Source: Dipetalonema caudispina
Lineage: Eukaryota; Nematoda; Chromadorea; Rhabditida; Onchocercidae
DNA length: 64,000 bases
Direction: 5' to 3'
NCBI GenBank assembly: GCA_013365325.1
Contig: JABVXV010000001.1
Location: 1,364,001-1,428,000, forward strand
Part shown: one piece after another, positions 26,507 to 37,506 of the stretch
Numbering within the stretch: position 1 is the stretch's first letter
Layout of the letters: the number at the start of each line of letters is the position of its first letter
Made by a program: the position numbers and the translations under genes
The notes under the pieces: generated by a model
Told to the model about the DNA's origin: nothing
The model's input: only the letters and a program-made list of their open reading frames with translations
Database searches by the model: none

Positions 26507-27688
26507 TTTATCCCACTATTCAGTATTAACTGAATTCGAGAGAGATGATGCAACACAAAATGTATTTCAGAAACTGTAATCCCTTCTAATTAGAACTTAT
26601 TCTTTCACAACACCATAATTTTTAAAAAACTTTTTAATTTACCTACTACCACAAATGAGTTATTCAAAACTGAAACCAAAGTTATTTAAGCCACATAAAT
26701 CAATTCATAAAAAAATGTTTCATTTGTACAATTCGTATTAATATTATTGAAATAATCATAAATGGACATTTAGCAGTTTAATATGAACACATATTCACTT
26801 CAAGACAATAAGATCAAGAAACTGTACAATATCGTGACTCACATATCAATGTAGTACTTCAGTTCTTTTTTCTCAATAAGGTATGTTCATATCAGTATTA
26901 TTCCCATAGGTGCAAAATAACCTATAAATATCCTCTTATAAAAGGAAAAAAGGTCGAAAGTACTAGCCTTCCTGTTGGCATATTCGCAAGATATCGTGAT
27001 AGTATCCGTTTTCACTCATCAAGACATCAGAATAGCATTAGTCTTCATTAGATACGTCGAGCACACTAAATTTCTCAAAAAAATACGCGATGCCATCTTT
27101 CAAAGCATTCTGTTCAGTCAACCGATTGCCCATACTTTAGCACCGCAAATAAACGAAGGTACGATCTTCTTATAGCTTTCGATAATAACATGCCGAGTGG
27201 TATTTCACTTCAGAATTACAAAAGATCCTAGCCTAGATCTGTGAGACTTATTCCACTAAAATTCTAAAAGTTCAAACTTTAGTATGAAATAAAATGAAGA
27301 GATTAGTTGCAGAATGACAGCTAACTCCAGCATATTCAAATTCTATGTTAGCTTGAGAAATTTGGAAAAGAAAGTAAATATGGCAAGATAATTTCTGCTA
27401 ACTGAGTTTAATCAGAACTCTTTAGAGCCATAAATAATTTAAACTAAACGTTAACCCAAAATCTTTATGGAAATGAATTAGAGGGCAAATGCGCATAACA
27501 ATAACAACACGGAGGACGATTCAGTCAAGAAAAAAAACTGGAAGTTTTAAAAAGCTTCAAAAAAACTTCGAACACAACTTAAGTTTGAAGGATATTGAAA
27601 CAACATGCTTCTTTCAAACTTCAAAGGATATATTAACAGTCAAAAGTAAAACGGAGCCTTGAAAGTGTTAAGAAACTGTGAGGGTAAT
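26384..27688. other. Gene-free stretch between small ORF gene and wdr-23
   Basis: Contains a CT microsatellite at 26470-26500 and a patch near 26970-27180 with somewhat higher G+C and open frames on both strands, for which no exon could be assigned. It includes the 3' flank of wdr-23. Confidence 0.45.
26470..26500. repeat. (CT)n microsatellite
   Basis: About 31 bp of uninterrupted CT dinucleotides, followed by a short degenerate CTATCTC tail. Confidence 0.95.
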
Positions 27689-30600
27689 TCAACGATAACG
27701 AACAAAAGAAAAGGAAGCATTATTTCTTTTCTGCTGCCTCCTCAGAGGTTGATGCCCGCTACTTCTCCAATGAGCGACACTATATCCATCATCATCATTG
27801 TCATTGTCATAATCTTCATCTGGAGATGAATTTGAATCACTTACCCGATCCAACTCTTCCTCCTGATCATCATCATATCGCGAATTGTAATACCATCTGG
27901 CTGTTACTCCATCCCACTAGACAGATGTTTAGATTTATTGAATTTACAAAATTAAAGAATTAAAGAAACCAACACTAATTGTTTAATGATTCCACTAATT
28001 TTCAATCTTCATTTCAAAAACTTGAAACTTTAATACTATAAGTGATCGGTAACTAGCAAACTTAAAAATTGAAGTGATGCCATAAATAACTGGTTGTAGA
28101 ACTTACTGAAACGGTGATAATTTCGTTTTCGTCAGGATGCCAACAGCAGTCACGTACTACACTTCTGTGTCCACCCAAAGTTCGAACAATATCTCCCGTT
28201 AAAATATCATAAACTGCAAAAAGAATCATCCAATCTTTTAATCTTGAATACAACAGACATGCTGTCATATGAGACGTGTTTAATATGCTATATGTAAGAA
28301 TTCAAAAGTTCCACAAAAACTAACTATACAAATTTCCTTCTGTGCTACCGGTATATACATAGCGAAATCCAGTTCGTTCCGGTGAAAACTTGGCCCGAAT
28401 CAGAGTATGTTGCACTGAATGTCCTCGGAAAGTCAATAATGATCCATCACCTATTTTATGTGCATTATTAATTGACATTCAACGGTAGATATTCGTCCTT
28501 TCAAAATAATATCTGCTAGATTCTCAGAAAAAAAAATTTCTCAACGTTAACCTACGGGAATGTTCACTCCACCGTATTTTTCTGTTTTCCGCCATGGCCA
28601 TTCTATATGTTAATTCTAGAAAGGTGATTTTTATGAGGAAAGAAAGGACTTTAATAGCAACAAGAAACACACCTTGCAAAGGCCCCACAGATTGGAAAAT
28701 TGGCGGTATCTGCTGATATCTATAATCCCATCTCTGTCTTCGCACTGCACTGAGTGTAACCTTCTGAAAAAATTTTTAGGAAATGAGAAAGAAATTATAA
28801 GAATAAATATCTCAACAAGCCCAACTCCATCTCCTCTTGTTCAACTGAGGCTCATTCATTGTGTATAGCATATAAAATGCAATTTAAAACCATTTCATCT
28901 TCTTTAGATGGCAGTCAATGCTGCTAATGAAACCATACGATACCAACATATTATTATACAATAAGAACATGCAAGAACTTTTTCGTCACCCGATGTAGCG
29001 TGCTTTGCCGGAGTAGCATGACTGCAAGTCAGACGCAGTATGTTACTGGCTTTCTGGAAGATAATCGTCACACTACCAGTTAAAGTGCTCTTTTTAACTT
29101 TTTCAATCCCTGACAAAGCTACCAGTAGGTCAAAAAGATTACATTATCTAATCCAAAATGCAAATAATTCTTCTTTGCTTACTTGAAATTTAGGGATGAA
29201 CTGCGCCTTGATACTATTTACTTGTTGTCATTCTAACACAACGATTAAATCAGCATTTCATAATCCTTTGGTTATGAAGCAAGAATTGATAAAAGAGTAA
29301 GAGCAAAAGGGACTACCTCGGCATCACTTGAAGAAAATCGTCGTAAATCCCAAATCTTAATAGTTTGGTCTTTGGAGTTTGTCAAGATATATCTATCATT
29401 ACCGTGACTGTCAATGTAAGTGATACCATCACGATGTCCTGCGAATAAGCCAACAGGAAGGCTAGTGTTTCCAACCAAACGAGTATCCCACACCTAGACA
29501 TTATAATAGATATTCATATCTAAGATTTATGATAAACAAAACATCTTCCTTTTGTAAACAGATCAACACTGCCGCTTAAACGGAATTTATAAGTAGCTTA
29601 CTAATAGCAAACATACACAAGCTCAGATATTATTCTGAAATTACTTAACTATTCAATACAAGACCTGAAAAATTGATAGGATTGATACTTGGTTCTATTG
29701 GGTCTTCTTCGATTTTTATAACGACAGCAACTAAATGCCACTCATTCTAACCTTTTGGTCTGAGAGCATACTTATTCTTTCTAAGGATTCATTTGGATGA
29801 TCAGAGAAATCACTTATCCTCTTCATCCTTTTTAACGTAATAAACTCAATCACCTTACAAAGTCCGTCATCGCTTCCACTGCAGAAAATATGCGGATTAG
29901 TTTTACTGCAGCAAATTGCATTGACATCATCCTGATGAGCTTGGAACTGTAACAAGACTTAAAACTTTGCATTTTTAGTGCTTCGAACTTGCTTTTCTCA
30001 AATCTCCAATTCAAAATTAAATATGTACTCTTGAAATTTTCATATCGATAATGATTTCGCAAGAGAAGCAGCAAATAACGGAACAGAGTTATCAGTTGCA
30101 ATTTGTTAGGATGACTTCAGAGTGACTTTCACACAGAGATTTTTAGAACCCAAAGTACTCTTGCACTGTTCGAATATAACAAGTTAAATTAGTTAGTATT
30201 TTTTCAGCTTGCTGAAAAGCTCTGAGGCATCCATCCATATTTTAAGAGCTTTTAGCCCATCGCTTTCAAACTACCACTTCATACTCTGATAGAATTTTAC
30301 GTGAAAAAACTTGATCGGAAAACAACATATACCATTTGTAAACAAGGTTGCACACGAGAGAACATGTATATAAAACCATCCGATCCACCGGCTATGAGAT
30401 AACGGTCATCCATGTTATATCGTAAGGAAAAATATGCAAATCTAAAACTGTATACCATTGAAAACTTCAAAGGGAACATTATATCCAAAATGACAAGTAA
30501 GTTTTGGATTAAGATAGTAAACAAGGATCAAAAAATTACATTAACACAGAGTAAACAAGTGTTCGTGATATTTGATTCCTTCGATAGATAGTTTTAGATT

Positions 30601-33061
30601 GAAGGATAATGAAAATCTGATAAAAATGTGATAAACTTTAAATCACATTGAATCAAAATAACAATTGAGCACGAAGAAAAGATCAGATGGAAACATTTTA
30701 CCTGCTGGAACGTGACGGTGGTATTTCTGCTCCAAAGAATGTATTCCAATGTAAATGATCACTTAGTGTATCAACAGTAGTATAATGAACTGTAACATTG
30801 AAATCCATTATTCAATTATGAAATTTGTCGATTTTTTAGAAGGAATTTCATTTTTTGCGTAAATTTTCCATTTCCTCCCAGAAAATTATCGAAATATTGA
30901 TAAATTAGTATCACTTTTCCCTAATTCGAGAAAAAAAATGTATATATATAAGTGAGAAGATTTGGCAGATTTGCGACCCAAGTAATGAGTTCCAAAATTT
31001 TTAAAGCATCGGAGATGCATATATAAAATGTGCTGATCATAACGACATATTCACAATTGTGCGAATCAGATAAAAAGAGAAATAGAAACGTACTGGAATC
31101 GCTCCAAGTTGAGTAAGCAATTTGGTTACCAACAGAATTAATAGTTAAATCAAGAATGCTCCAGCCAATGTCAGGAACCGAATAATTTATCGGTCCCACC
31201 AATGTATATCTAGACTGCAGACGATCTTGTCGTACATAAAAACGTAACTTATCATCTGAAAAGCAATCCTCCTAATCAAGTAGAAAATACAAAAAACACC
31301 TTGCACTAATTTTCTAAAGATGGCAATCATGTCTAATGAAAGCTTCTATCTCTATAATTACAAAATGTGTGAAAAAAAAAACATATTTCGCAATGAATCA
31401 TCAATTTTTGGTCCTATCTTGTTAATCCTTTTATAATATCCTTAATGAACCAAAAAAAAATTTGAAAAAAAAAATACAAAACATATATAACCTTGACTTG
31501 CAGTAACGATCCTATTACCCGGTAAATACAAACAGCAGAATGTTTTTGTATTCACTGTTTCGATCACAACTCTTTGGTTTGGCAGATATCTAGGAAAAAA
31601 AAAAAACTTGAAAGCTCACTAAAAATTAAAAGAAAAATCAATCAACATTGATTTTTTTTTCTAAACAAAAGCATGAAAAAAAGAAGAAAGGAATATTAAA
31701 GCTTAAGTGAATATCTGTTTTGTGGAGCACAAATTGATGTATAATGTTGAAAAATGTGCACTTTTAAAGTATAAATATGAATAAGGAGCTTCTGTATTCT
31801 TTATTACTACTGCAGTATTTATCATCCAAAATCTGTGAAAATGAAATCATGAAAACACTACCTATTGATTATAGAGGCCTTTTCGCCGGGGCTAAAAGAA
31901 CCTCTCAAGGAAGAAAGCGATGAATCCCGTTCAGTAAGTATACGACGATTTCTCGGTCTTCCTCGTTTACCTATTTCTCGAGTTCTTAGCATGTTCTGAA
32001 CTGACATTCCCGGCAAAATAGCACCGGAAAGTGCTGCTGTCGTTTGCTTCAAATTCAAGGCACTCTGAAAAATAAGCAAATTATATATAACCAAAACACT
32101 TAAAGCGATAATTAATATATTCCAAAAACACTAATTTTGATTTCAAAACCATGTCTCCTTCTTTCACAGTAGTTAAAAAGACTGAAATTTTATGGAATTG
32201 GAAAAAAATATTATTCAAAAAAATTCAAAACTAGCTATGACCAAACATACCTCGACCAAATAAGGATCATTCGAAACAAAACTTCCTGTTCCCCTTGCCT
32301 CTCTTTCTTGACGCATATCTATATCATCATCCCGGTTGTCCTGCAATTTATATCACAATGAAATTTACGCTCATAAGATGAATTAAAAACGTTGAGAACT
32401 ACTCCCTCCACAGCTTTTCATTATTCTTCACCATTCATTACTATTTCATAGCAGTCTTAACTTCACTTAAGTAGTTTCAAAATGGGCTTTCAGAGAGACT
32501 GATAAATATAATACTATTTCACGTGAAGACTTTATAAAAAGAAATCCTGAATAGGAAGGAAGCAATCCAAAGGTGATACTAAAGCAAGTTGAAGACGAGG
32601 AAAAATTGGTAGCTACATTGTCAAGGACAAACTGTCAGATGCATTATAGCACAAACCGTTTTCAATTTTTCCTCGTCTCTGATGCGGATGTGTTTCATTT
32701 GCTAAGTTAAATCGTCCTAAATCAATAAAATCTTTTCAGATAAATATAAGATGAAAGTTTACACATCATTCGTAGAATCATTTAATATTAAGTTTCATTT
32801 GATTTGTTAATTACTAATAATATTATGCAATGAAGTACACAATTAAACCTTCCATGAGGTAACAACAGATTTTAAACAGTACGTAAGTTGCAGAAAGATG
32901 AATGTTTTAGTACTAAAGTGGAAAATTGTAAAATATTTGGCAAGTGAGTAAATTCAAATAAATCTAAATTTCCCAAATTTCAAGTTCTTAAGCGGTAATA
33001 TCTTACCTAAAACACATATAAATTTGCTTACCATATTCATTGCAGCATTATTAGCACCCAT
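27689..33061 (-). CDS. wdr-23: WDR-23 / DCAF11, WD40 substrate receptor of CUL4-DDB1 ubiquitin ligase
   Basis: Fourteen coding exons: 33032-33061 (ATG 33061), 32251-32340, 31862-32064, 31492-31589, 31094-31255, 30702-30789, 30333-30441, 29854-29946, 29317-29493, 28673-28763, 28552-28602, 28325-28450, 28107-28213 and 27689-27916 (TGA). Phases agree, giving 550 residues, close to human DCAF11 (546). WD repeats are clear: AHQDDVNAICCSKTNP, GHRDGITYIDSHGNDRYIL, NSKDQTIKIWDLRRF and GGHRSVVRDCCWHPDENEI. Two WDxR boxes (WDTR and WDLR) fit the DDB1-contacting motif. DCAF11 signatures include WDYRYQQIP and DGSLLTFRGHS. The C-terminus is acidic and ends QQKRNNASFSFVRYR. In C. elegans WDR-23 restrains the oxidative-stress factor SKN-1. 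The gene is divergent from Mn-SOD across 1.3 kb. Confidence 0.96.
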
Positions 33062-34391
33062 CCCTCAATGAGAAGCAATAGATAACAAGACAGTAAACGA
33101 ATACTTTTCCACACGTTATCCTAAAATCAGGAAATTTTCATACTGAAACAAAACTTTGTCAGACTATTAATAAGTAGTCAAACTTAACAAGAGCCATCTG
33201 TGTCTCTCTGGTAGGCATACAACGACTAATGAGGGACAGCTGCACCTTCAAATATACGTCAAACATTTCAGTAAGATTTTACCTATAATTTAGCAACGTT
33301 CCAACCGCACTGTACACTACAACAGTAAGAAATAGGTAAAGTTTCAATGAAAATTTATATTTATAGCTTCAGAGCCATGTTGTCATATATTTTGAGGTCA
33401 TAAAGTGGAATTTAATTAAAAATAATGAAAGAAGACGGACATGTAACAAAGTAGACGATAGTTGAAATAAGGGAGCAGGGGGAATGAACAAAACAAACAG
33501 ATGGAAACAACAACTAATACCTATTCTTTTAATCATTAAATAAATTAAATTCTACAGGTAAACATAAAAATCATAGAAATCTTTACCTTATTCCACGAGA
33601 AAATTGTCCTTCATACATATGTTAACGTATATTTGTGACAAATAATGCAAGCAATCTTCGGCCACCAATGTTAAAATCATTTTAAAATTACCAGAAATGA
33701 TCGACTCGCTGAGAAAAACCTGAAAATATTGCAATTAATGTCTGAATAAAAAATGCTACAAAAACGGTGAAGATCAAACGAGCATATTTTAATAAATCTT
33801 ATCGAATTGAAACAATAGAAATTATTAAGCTACTAATTGTGATTTAACCTTAAATTACCTAATTGAAACAATAAAAACTAATAAGCATACATATACGCCA
33901 ACGTAAACACTCATACAGACACACGCAGAATTCACGTACAGCTATCATACACACAACCAATGTCAGAGAAGGAAAAGTCAACTTAAGGTATGATATGTGA
34001 GTGGGCGGTGCCAAATTATGCGTGGGCGGTGCAAAATTATGCGTGGGCGATGGCTGTCAAGATTGATTTGATTGAAGATATAGTGTGGGATAGAATGGAA
34101 CTTTATGATACTGGGTTAGATAGTTGCTGCCAACAAAGCTTAGTTTTTTCTGACTGAGACTTTCAGGCTTACATGCAAAAAATGTCAATGAGTACCTGTA
34201 TATACCTTTAGTAATTTCTTATCAGATATTGGGGTTATCACTTTGGTTGGCTCTAAATTCAAGCATGTCTGCTTTAGTACATGTAGGCCATTTGTACACA
34301 GTCAGCAGTTATCGTCGAGAATCGTTACAAATAGGTTTTTCGTTGTGAGCGGTCATGTTTTTCGTTGACAAGGTCCTTTTACAGGTCACTG
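33062..34391. promoter_or_regulatory. Shared divergent intergenic region of wdr-23 and Mn-SOD
   Basis: About 1.33 kb lie between the wdr-23 start codon (minus) and the Mn-SOD start codon (plus). The region is A/T-rich except for a G-rich tandem repeat at 34001-34052 carrying GCGTGGGCG boxes. On the sod side a strong TTTTACAG acceptor ends at 34384, seven bases before the ATG, as expected for spliced-leader addition. No coding sequence is visible inside. Confidence 0.6.
34001..34052 (+). repeat. 21-bp tandem repeat with GCGTGGGCG (EGR/Zif268-type) boxes
   Basis: Units GTGGGCGGTGCCAAATTATG+C (34001-34021) and GTGGGCGGTGCAAAATTATG+C (34022-34042) differ at one base, and a partial third unit starts at 34043. 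GCGTGGGCG occurs exactly at 34020-34028 and 34041-34049; it is the textbook EGR1/Zif268 binding sequence. Location about 350 bp upstream of the Mn-SOD start and 950 bp from the wdr-23 start suggests a regulatory element, by inference only. Confidence 0.75.
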
Positions 34392-36176
34392 ATGAATTTG
34401 TTTATTGGTGTCGCAAATCGCTTATTGATTGGCAAAAAGTAAATTAGCAAAAATTTCGAGTTACTGAATTATTAGCAAGTTGTTGTGTTAGCTTTCTTTA
34501 AGTTACTACGAAGTTGTTGAATTAAGGAAAAAAATTGCCACAAAAGTCTCGTAGTGAGCTTTAATTGAGGATCTTTGTAGAAAAATTGCTTAAAATGAAA
34601 ATTATTTTAAACCTACTGGATTCCGTATTTGTAGCTATGGTTTAAGCTTACGACGGATAAAGCATACTCTTCCGGATTTACCATATGATTATGGGGCTTT
34701 GGAGCCAATACTATCGGCCGAAATTATGCAAGTCCATCATGACAAACATCACGCTACCTATGTGAATGGCCTTAATCAAGCCGAAGAGAAAGTAAAGGAA
34801 GCGCTAGCAAAAGGTTTGCGAGTTTTCCACATAATTCTTGAAAATGAAGTAAATAGATTGCCTACCTGGATCGGCAGATGGGTAGAGTCTTAAACAACAT
34901 ATTCTCGAGTCAAAACAAAAATTGGAATCTTCTCATGTTTGATTCATCCTTAGACAAATTGTTATTGTCAGGGTTGAGGAAAATGGAAAACGATATCGAT
35001 TCCCAGAAGTTAAAGCGGTTGTAAATGATGTAATGAATCGATTCAAATTGAGTAATATGGCGTGATACAATCCTGACTTTATTTCTCACGTTATGGAATA
35101 TGTTTTAAGAAAAAAGAAAAAAAAAATTAAGAAAAAAAAATTGTTTTGAAGAAAAAATTAAGACTTTGTAGAGTTAGAATAGCAGTTATCTCCAGTTTTG
35201 TTTTTTTTTTTTTTGAGGAGATATGCAGGCTGCTGTTGCTGCCACAAAACTAATGAATTTCAACGCTGGCGGTCACATTAATCACACGCTGTTCTGGGAA
35301 GGATTGACTGCAGTAAAGGATAGCGGAGAACCAAACTGTAAGTTCCTTTCTTGAAAAACACGATTTCAATCAGTGTTTCAAGTTTTATTTCGTATTTTTT
35401 TTGTACAGTGATTTACGTTCATAATTTAGAAAAATCTTTGGACAATGAGCAAGGAACATTTTTAAAAACTCGGAAAATTTCTCATACAAATTCAGTTGTT
35501 TAATACAAATTTATGGTAATATATTAGATCTTTTACAAGGTCTTTTTTTTTTTGTTGTCACGGCAGATAGTCTCGTTATAGCTGAACTAATGACTGCTAT
35601 AAAGAAGGATTTCGGATCTTTGGAAACGTTGAAAGATAAGTTAAGTGCTAAAACAATTGCGATCCAAGGTTCTGGATGGGGATGGCTTGCTTATGACAAG
35701 GAAATGAAACGTTTGCAACTTGCTTGTTCTCCCAACCAAGATCTTCTTCAATCAACAACAGGTAAGTAAATAACAAAAATGGGATGGAAATATTCTTTTT
35801 TATGGAGGTCTCAGTCATGACCATTCTTTTCTCTTAATGAGTGATGTCGGTGTTTATGTCGTGTAATTATAATGAGGTAGTTCTCGTTTTGACAAACATT
35901 ACGTATAAGATGTAGAAAACGTGATATGTCGTTCAAAACAGTGATTGTTGGGAATTTTTAAGTTTTCAGAAAAGTATAGAGCGGTTTCAGCAGCGCAATT
36001 GCACACTTCATTTACTAGTTACTATTTTAGGCCTCATCCCACTGTTTTGCATCGATGTCTGGGAGCATGCTTATTACCTGCAGTATAAAAATGTACGACC
36101 AGATTTCGTGAAAGCTATTTGGAAAATTGCGAACTGGAAAGTAATCAGCGACCGCTACGTTGAAGCTAAAAGATAA
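34392..36176 (+). CDS. sod-2: Mitochondrial manganese superoxide dismutase
   Basis: Five exons: 34392-34438, 34635-34813, 35218-35337, 35567-35761 and 36031-36176 (TAA), joined in consistent phase to 228 residues. The first exon supplies [15 protein letters not shown], continued by [20 protein letters not shown]: a basic amphipathic mitochondrial leader followed by the conserved mature start. Metal ligands are visible in [17 protein letters not shown] and [11 protein letters not shown], and [10 protein letters not shown] carries the glutamine typical of the manganese type. The enzyme converts superoxide to oxygen and peroxide in the mitochondrial matrix. The start was chosen because it joins in phase to exon 2 and lies seven bases after a TTTTACAG acceptor; exon 2 alone has no in-frame ATG. 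A polyadenylation signal follows at 36320. The leader closely resembles that of filarial Mn-SOD. Confidence 0.97.
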
Positions 36177-36319
36177 TCTTTTATAAAGCTTTTACGTGAA
36201 ATTCGCCGAGACGTACTTAACAATCCACCATTCTGCTTTTAGAAGCACATGAGAATGTAAATAATATCCTCTTAGTAATGTAAAATACATTGAAACCGGT
36301 GGTGATCTTTCCAACATTT

Positions 36320-36325
36320 AATAAA
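36320..36325 (+). terminator. Polyadenylation signal of Mn-SOD
   Basis: AATAAA lies 144 bp after the Mn-SOD stop codon, in the expected orientation and distance. Confidence 0.6.
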
Positions 36326-37506
36326 AGAATTTTAAAACAACATGGACCATAGCTGAATCAAACTTTCAGATAAGATGAAGCCTTTATATAGTTGGTTTAA
36401 AACCTTGGTGCGTTGAGAACTTGTGCATCTTCCGATATACAAAATTGATAACTTTTCAAACTAGGTTTTTAACGAACTTTGTCCTTGCAATTAAAGTATC
36501 TTTTCTTGATGTTTGTTACTAATCTCAATAGAATTTTTCCTGGGTTTATTTTTTACTTCTCTGATGTGGAGAGTTTTTCAAACTACAGTTTTCAAGATGA
36601 TTACACGATGAGTCTCTGGAAACCCACTTATTTAACCAAGAACCGAAAACGTTGAAACATTATTAAGTACGAGATAGGTACTGTAGATACCATATTATCC
36701 GACTTTTACTTACCAAACAATAAATTAATAAATCACTCGCAGTAGAGATGATAGAAATATTGCCTAACTGTGAGTGGCAACATTTTTTTTTCCGCTTCAA
36801 AATAATTCATAAAAAGATTTAATCGTTGTAAAGATTCAGGAAACCGGGGATTTAGAAACATGTGCAATAAATCCTATATAACAAAATTACAAAGCAGTGT
36901 AACCAATAGATTGATTGGTATAAATGATTAAACAGATGTATCACGGATTTCCTTCAAAGGATATCTCATCCGCGTCTATCCTATAAACATGCCTTCCACG
37001 AAAAGGTATTATACGAGTGTCTACGTTTGACATTACTGTGCAGCACTTAGAGGCCAAACGCCTCTAATTTAAGCTTTCCTTTAGAGAACATCTAGAAATT
37101 TACCGAAATCAAAAGCCAGAAAACTTAAAGTTAGGAATTTCAAAGCCAAATATGCCACATTACTTTAATACTTCCCTGCAACGTTATCATTCTGGAGTTA
37201 AAGAACAAACTACAATATTCACTTTCATATGCTATAATACTTCCCTGCAACGTTATCATTCTGGAGTTAAAGAACAAACTACAATATTCACTTTCATGTG
37301 CTATTTGATATCCTTCAGACATTGTGGAAGTGAGCGCATCACCTCACTTAGCATGAAGGAAATGCAAAGTTTTCATTTAGCATAAAAATACAAAATTACT
37401 CTTATCATTCTCCTGATTAGTTTTTCTAAATCAAAGGATGAAAGTTTAATTTTTAAGTAATTAATGATGGTATTCGTGACTATTAGAGCTCCCGAATATT
37501 ACTGAA
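36326..37506. other. Convergent intergenic region between Mn-SOD and NELF-C/D
   Basis: About 1.2 kb separating two 3' ends. It contains the 69-bp tandem duplication at 37166-37303 and otherwise A/T-rich sequence without coding signal. The open frames across the duplication on both strands are explained by the repeat length being a multiple of three. Confidence 0.6.
37166..37303. repeat. 69-bp perfect-register tandem duplication
   Basis: Copies 37166-37234 and 37235-37303 begin TAATACTTCCCTGCAACGTT and differ at a single position (CATATG versus CATGTG near the end). The near identity implies a recent duplication or active concerted change. Confidence 0.95.

Noticed and set aside
28904..29116. 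70-codon minus-strand frame within wdr-23
   Set aside because: The flanking wdr-23 exons (29317-29493 and 28673-28763) join directly in phase, so this lies in an intron.
37140..37385. Overlapping 60- and 77-codon frames on both strands
   Set aside because: They exist because the 69-bp tandem duplication preserves frame; there is no protein-like composition.
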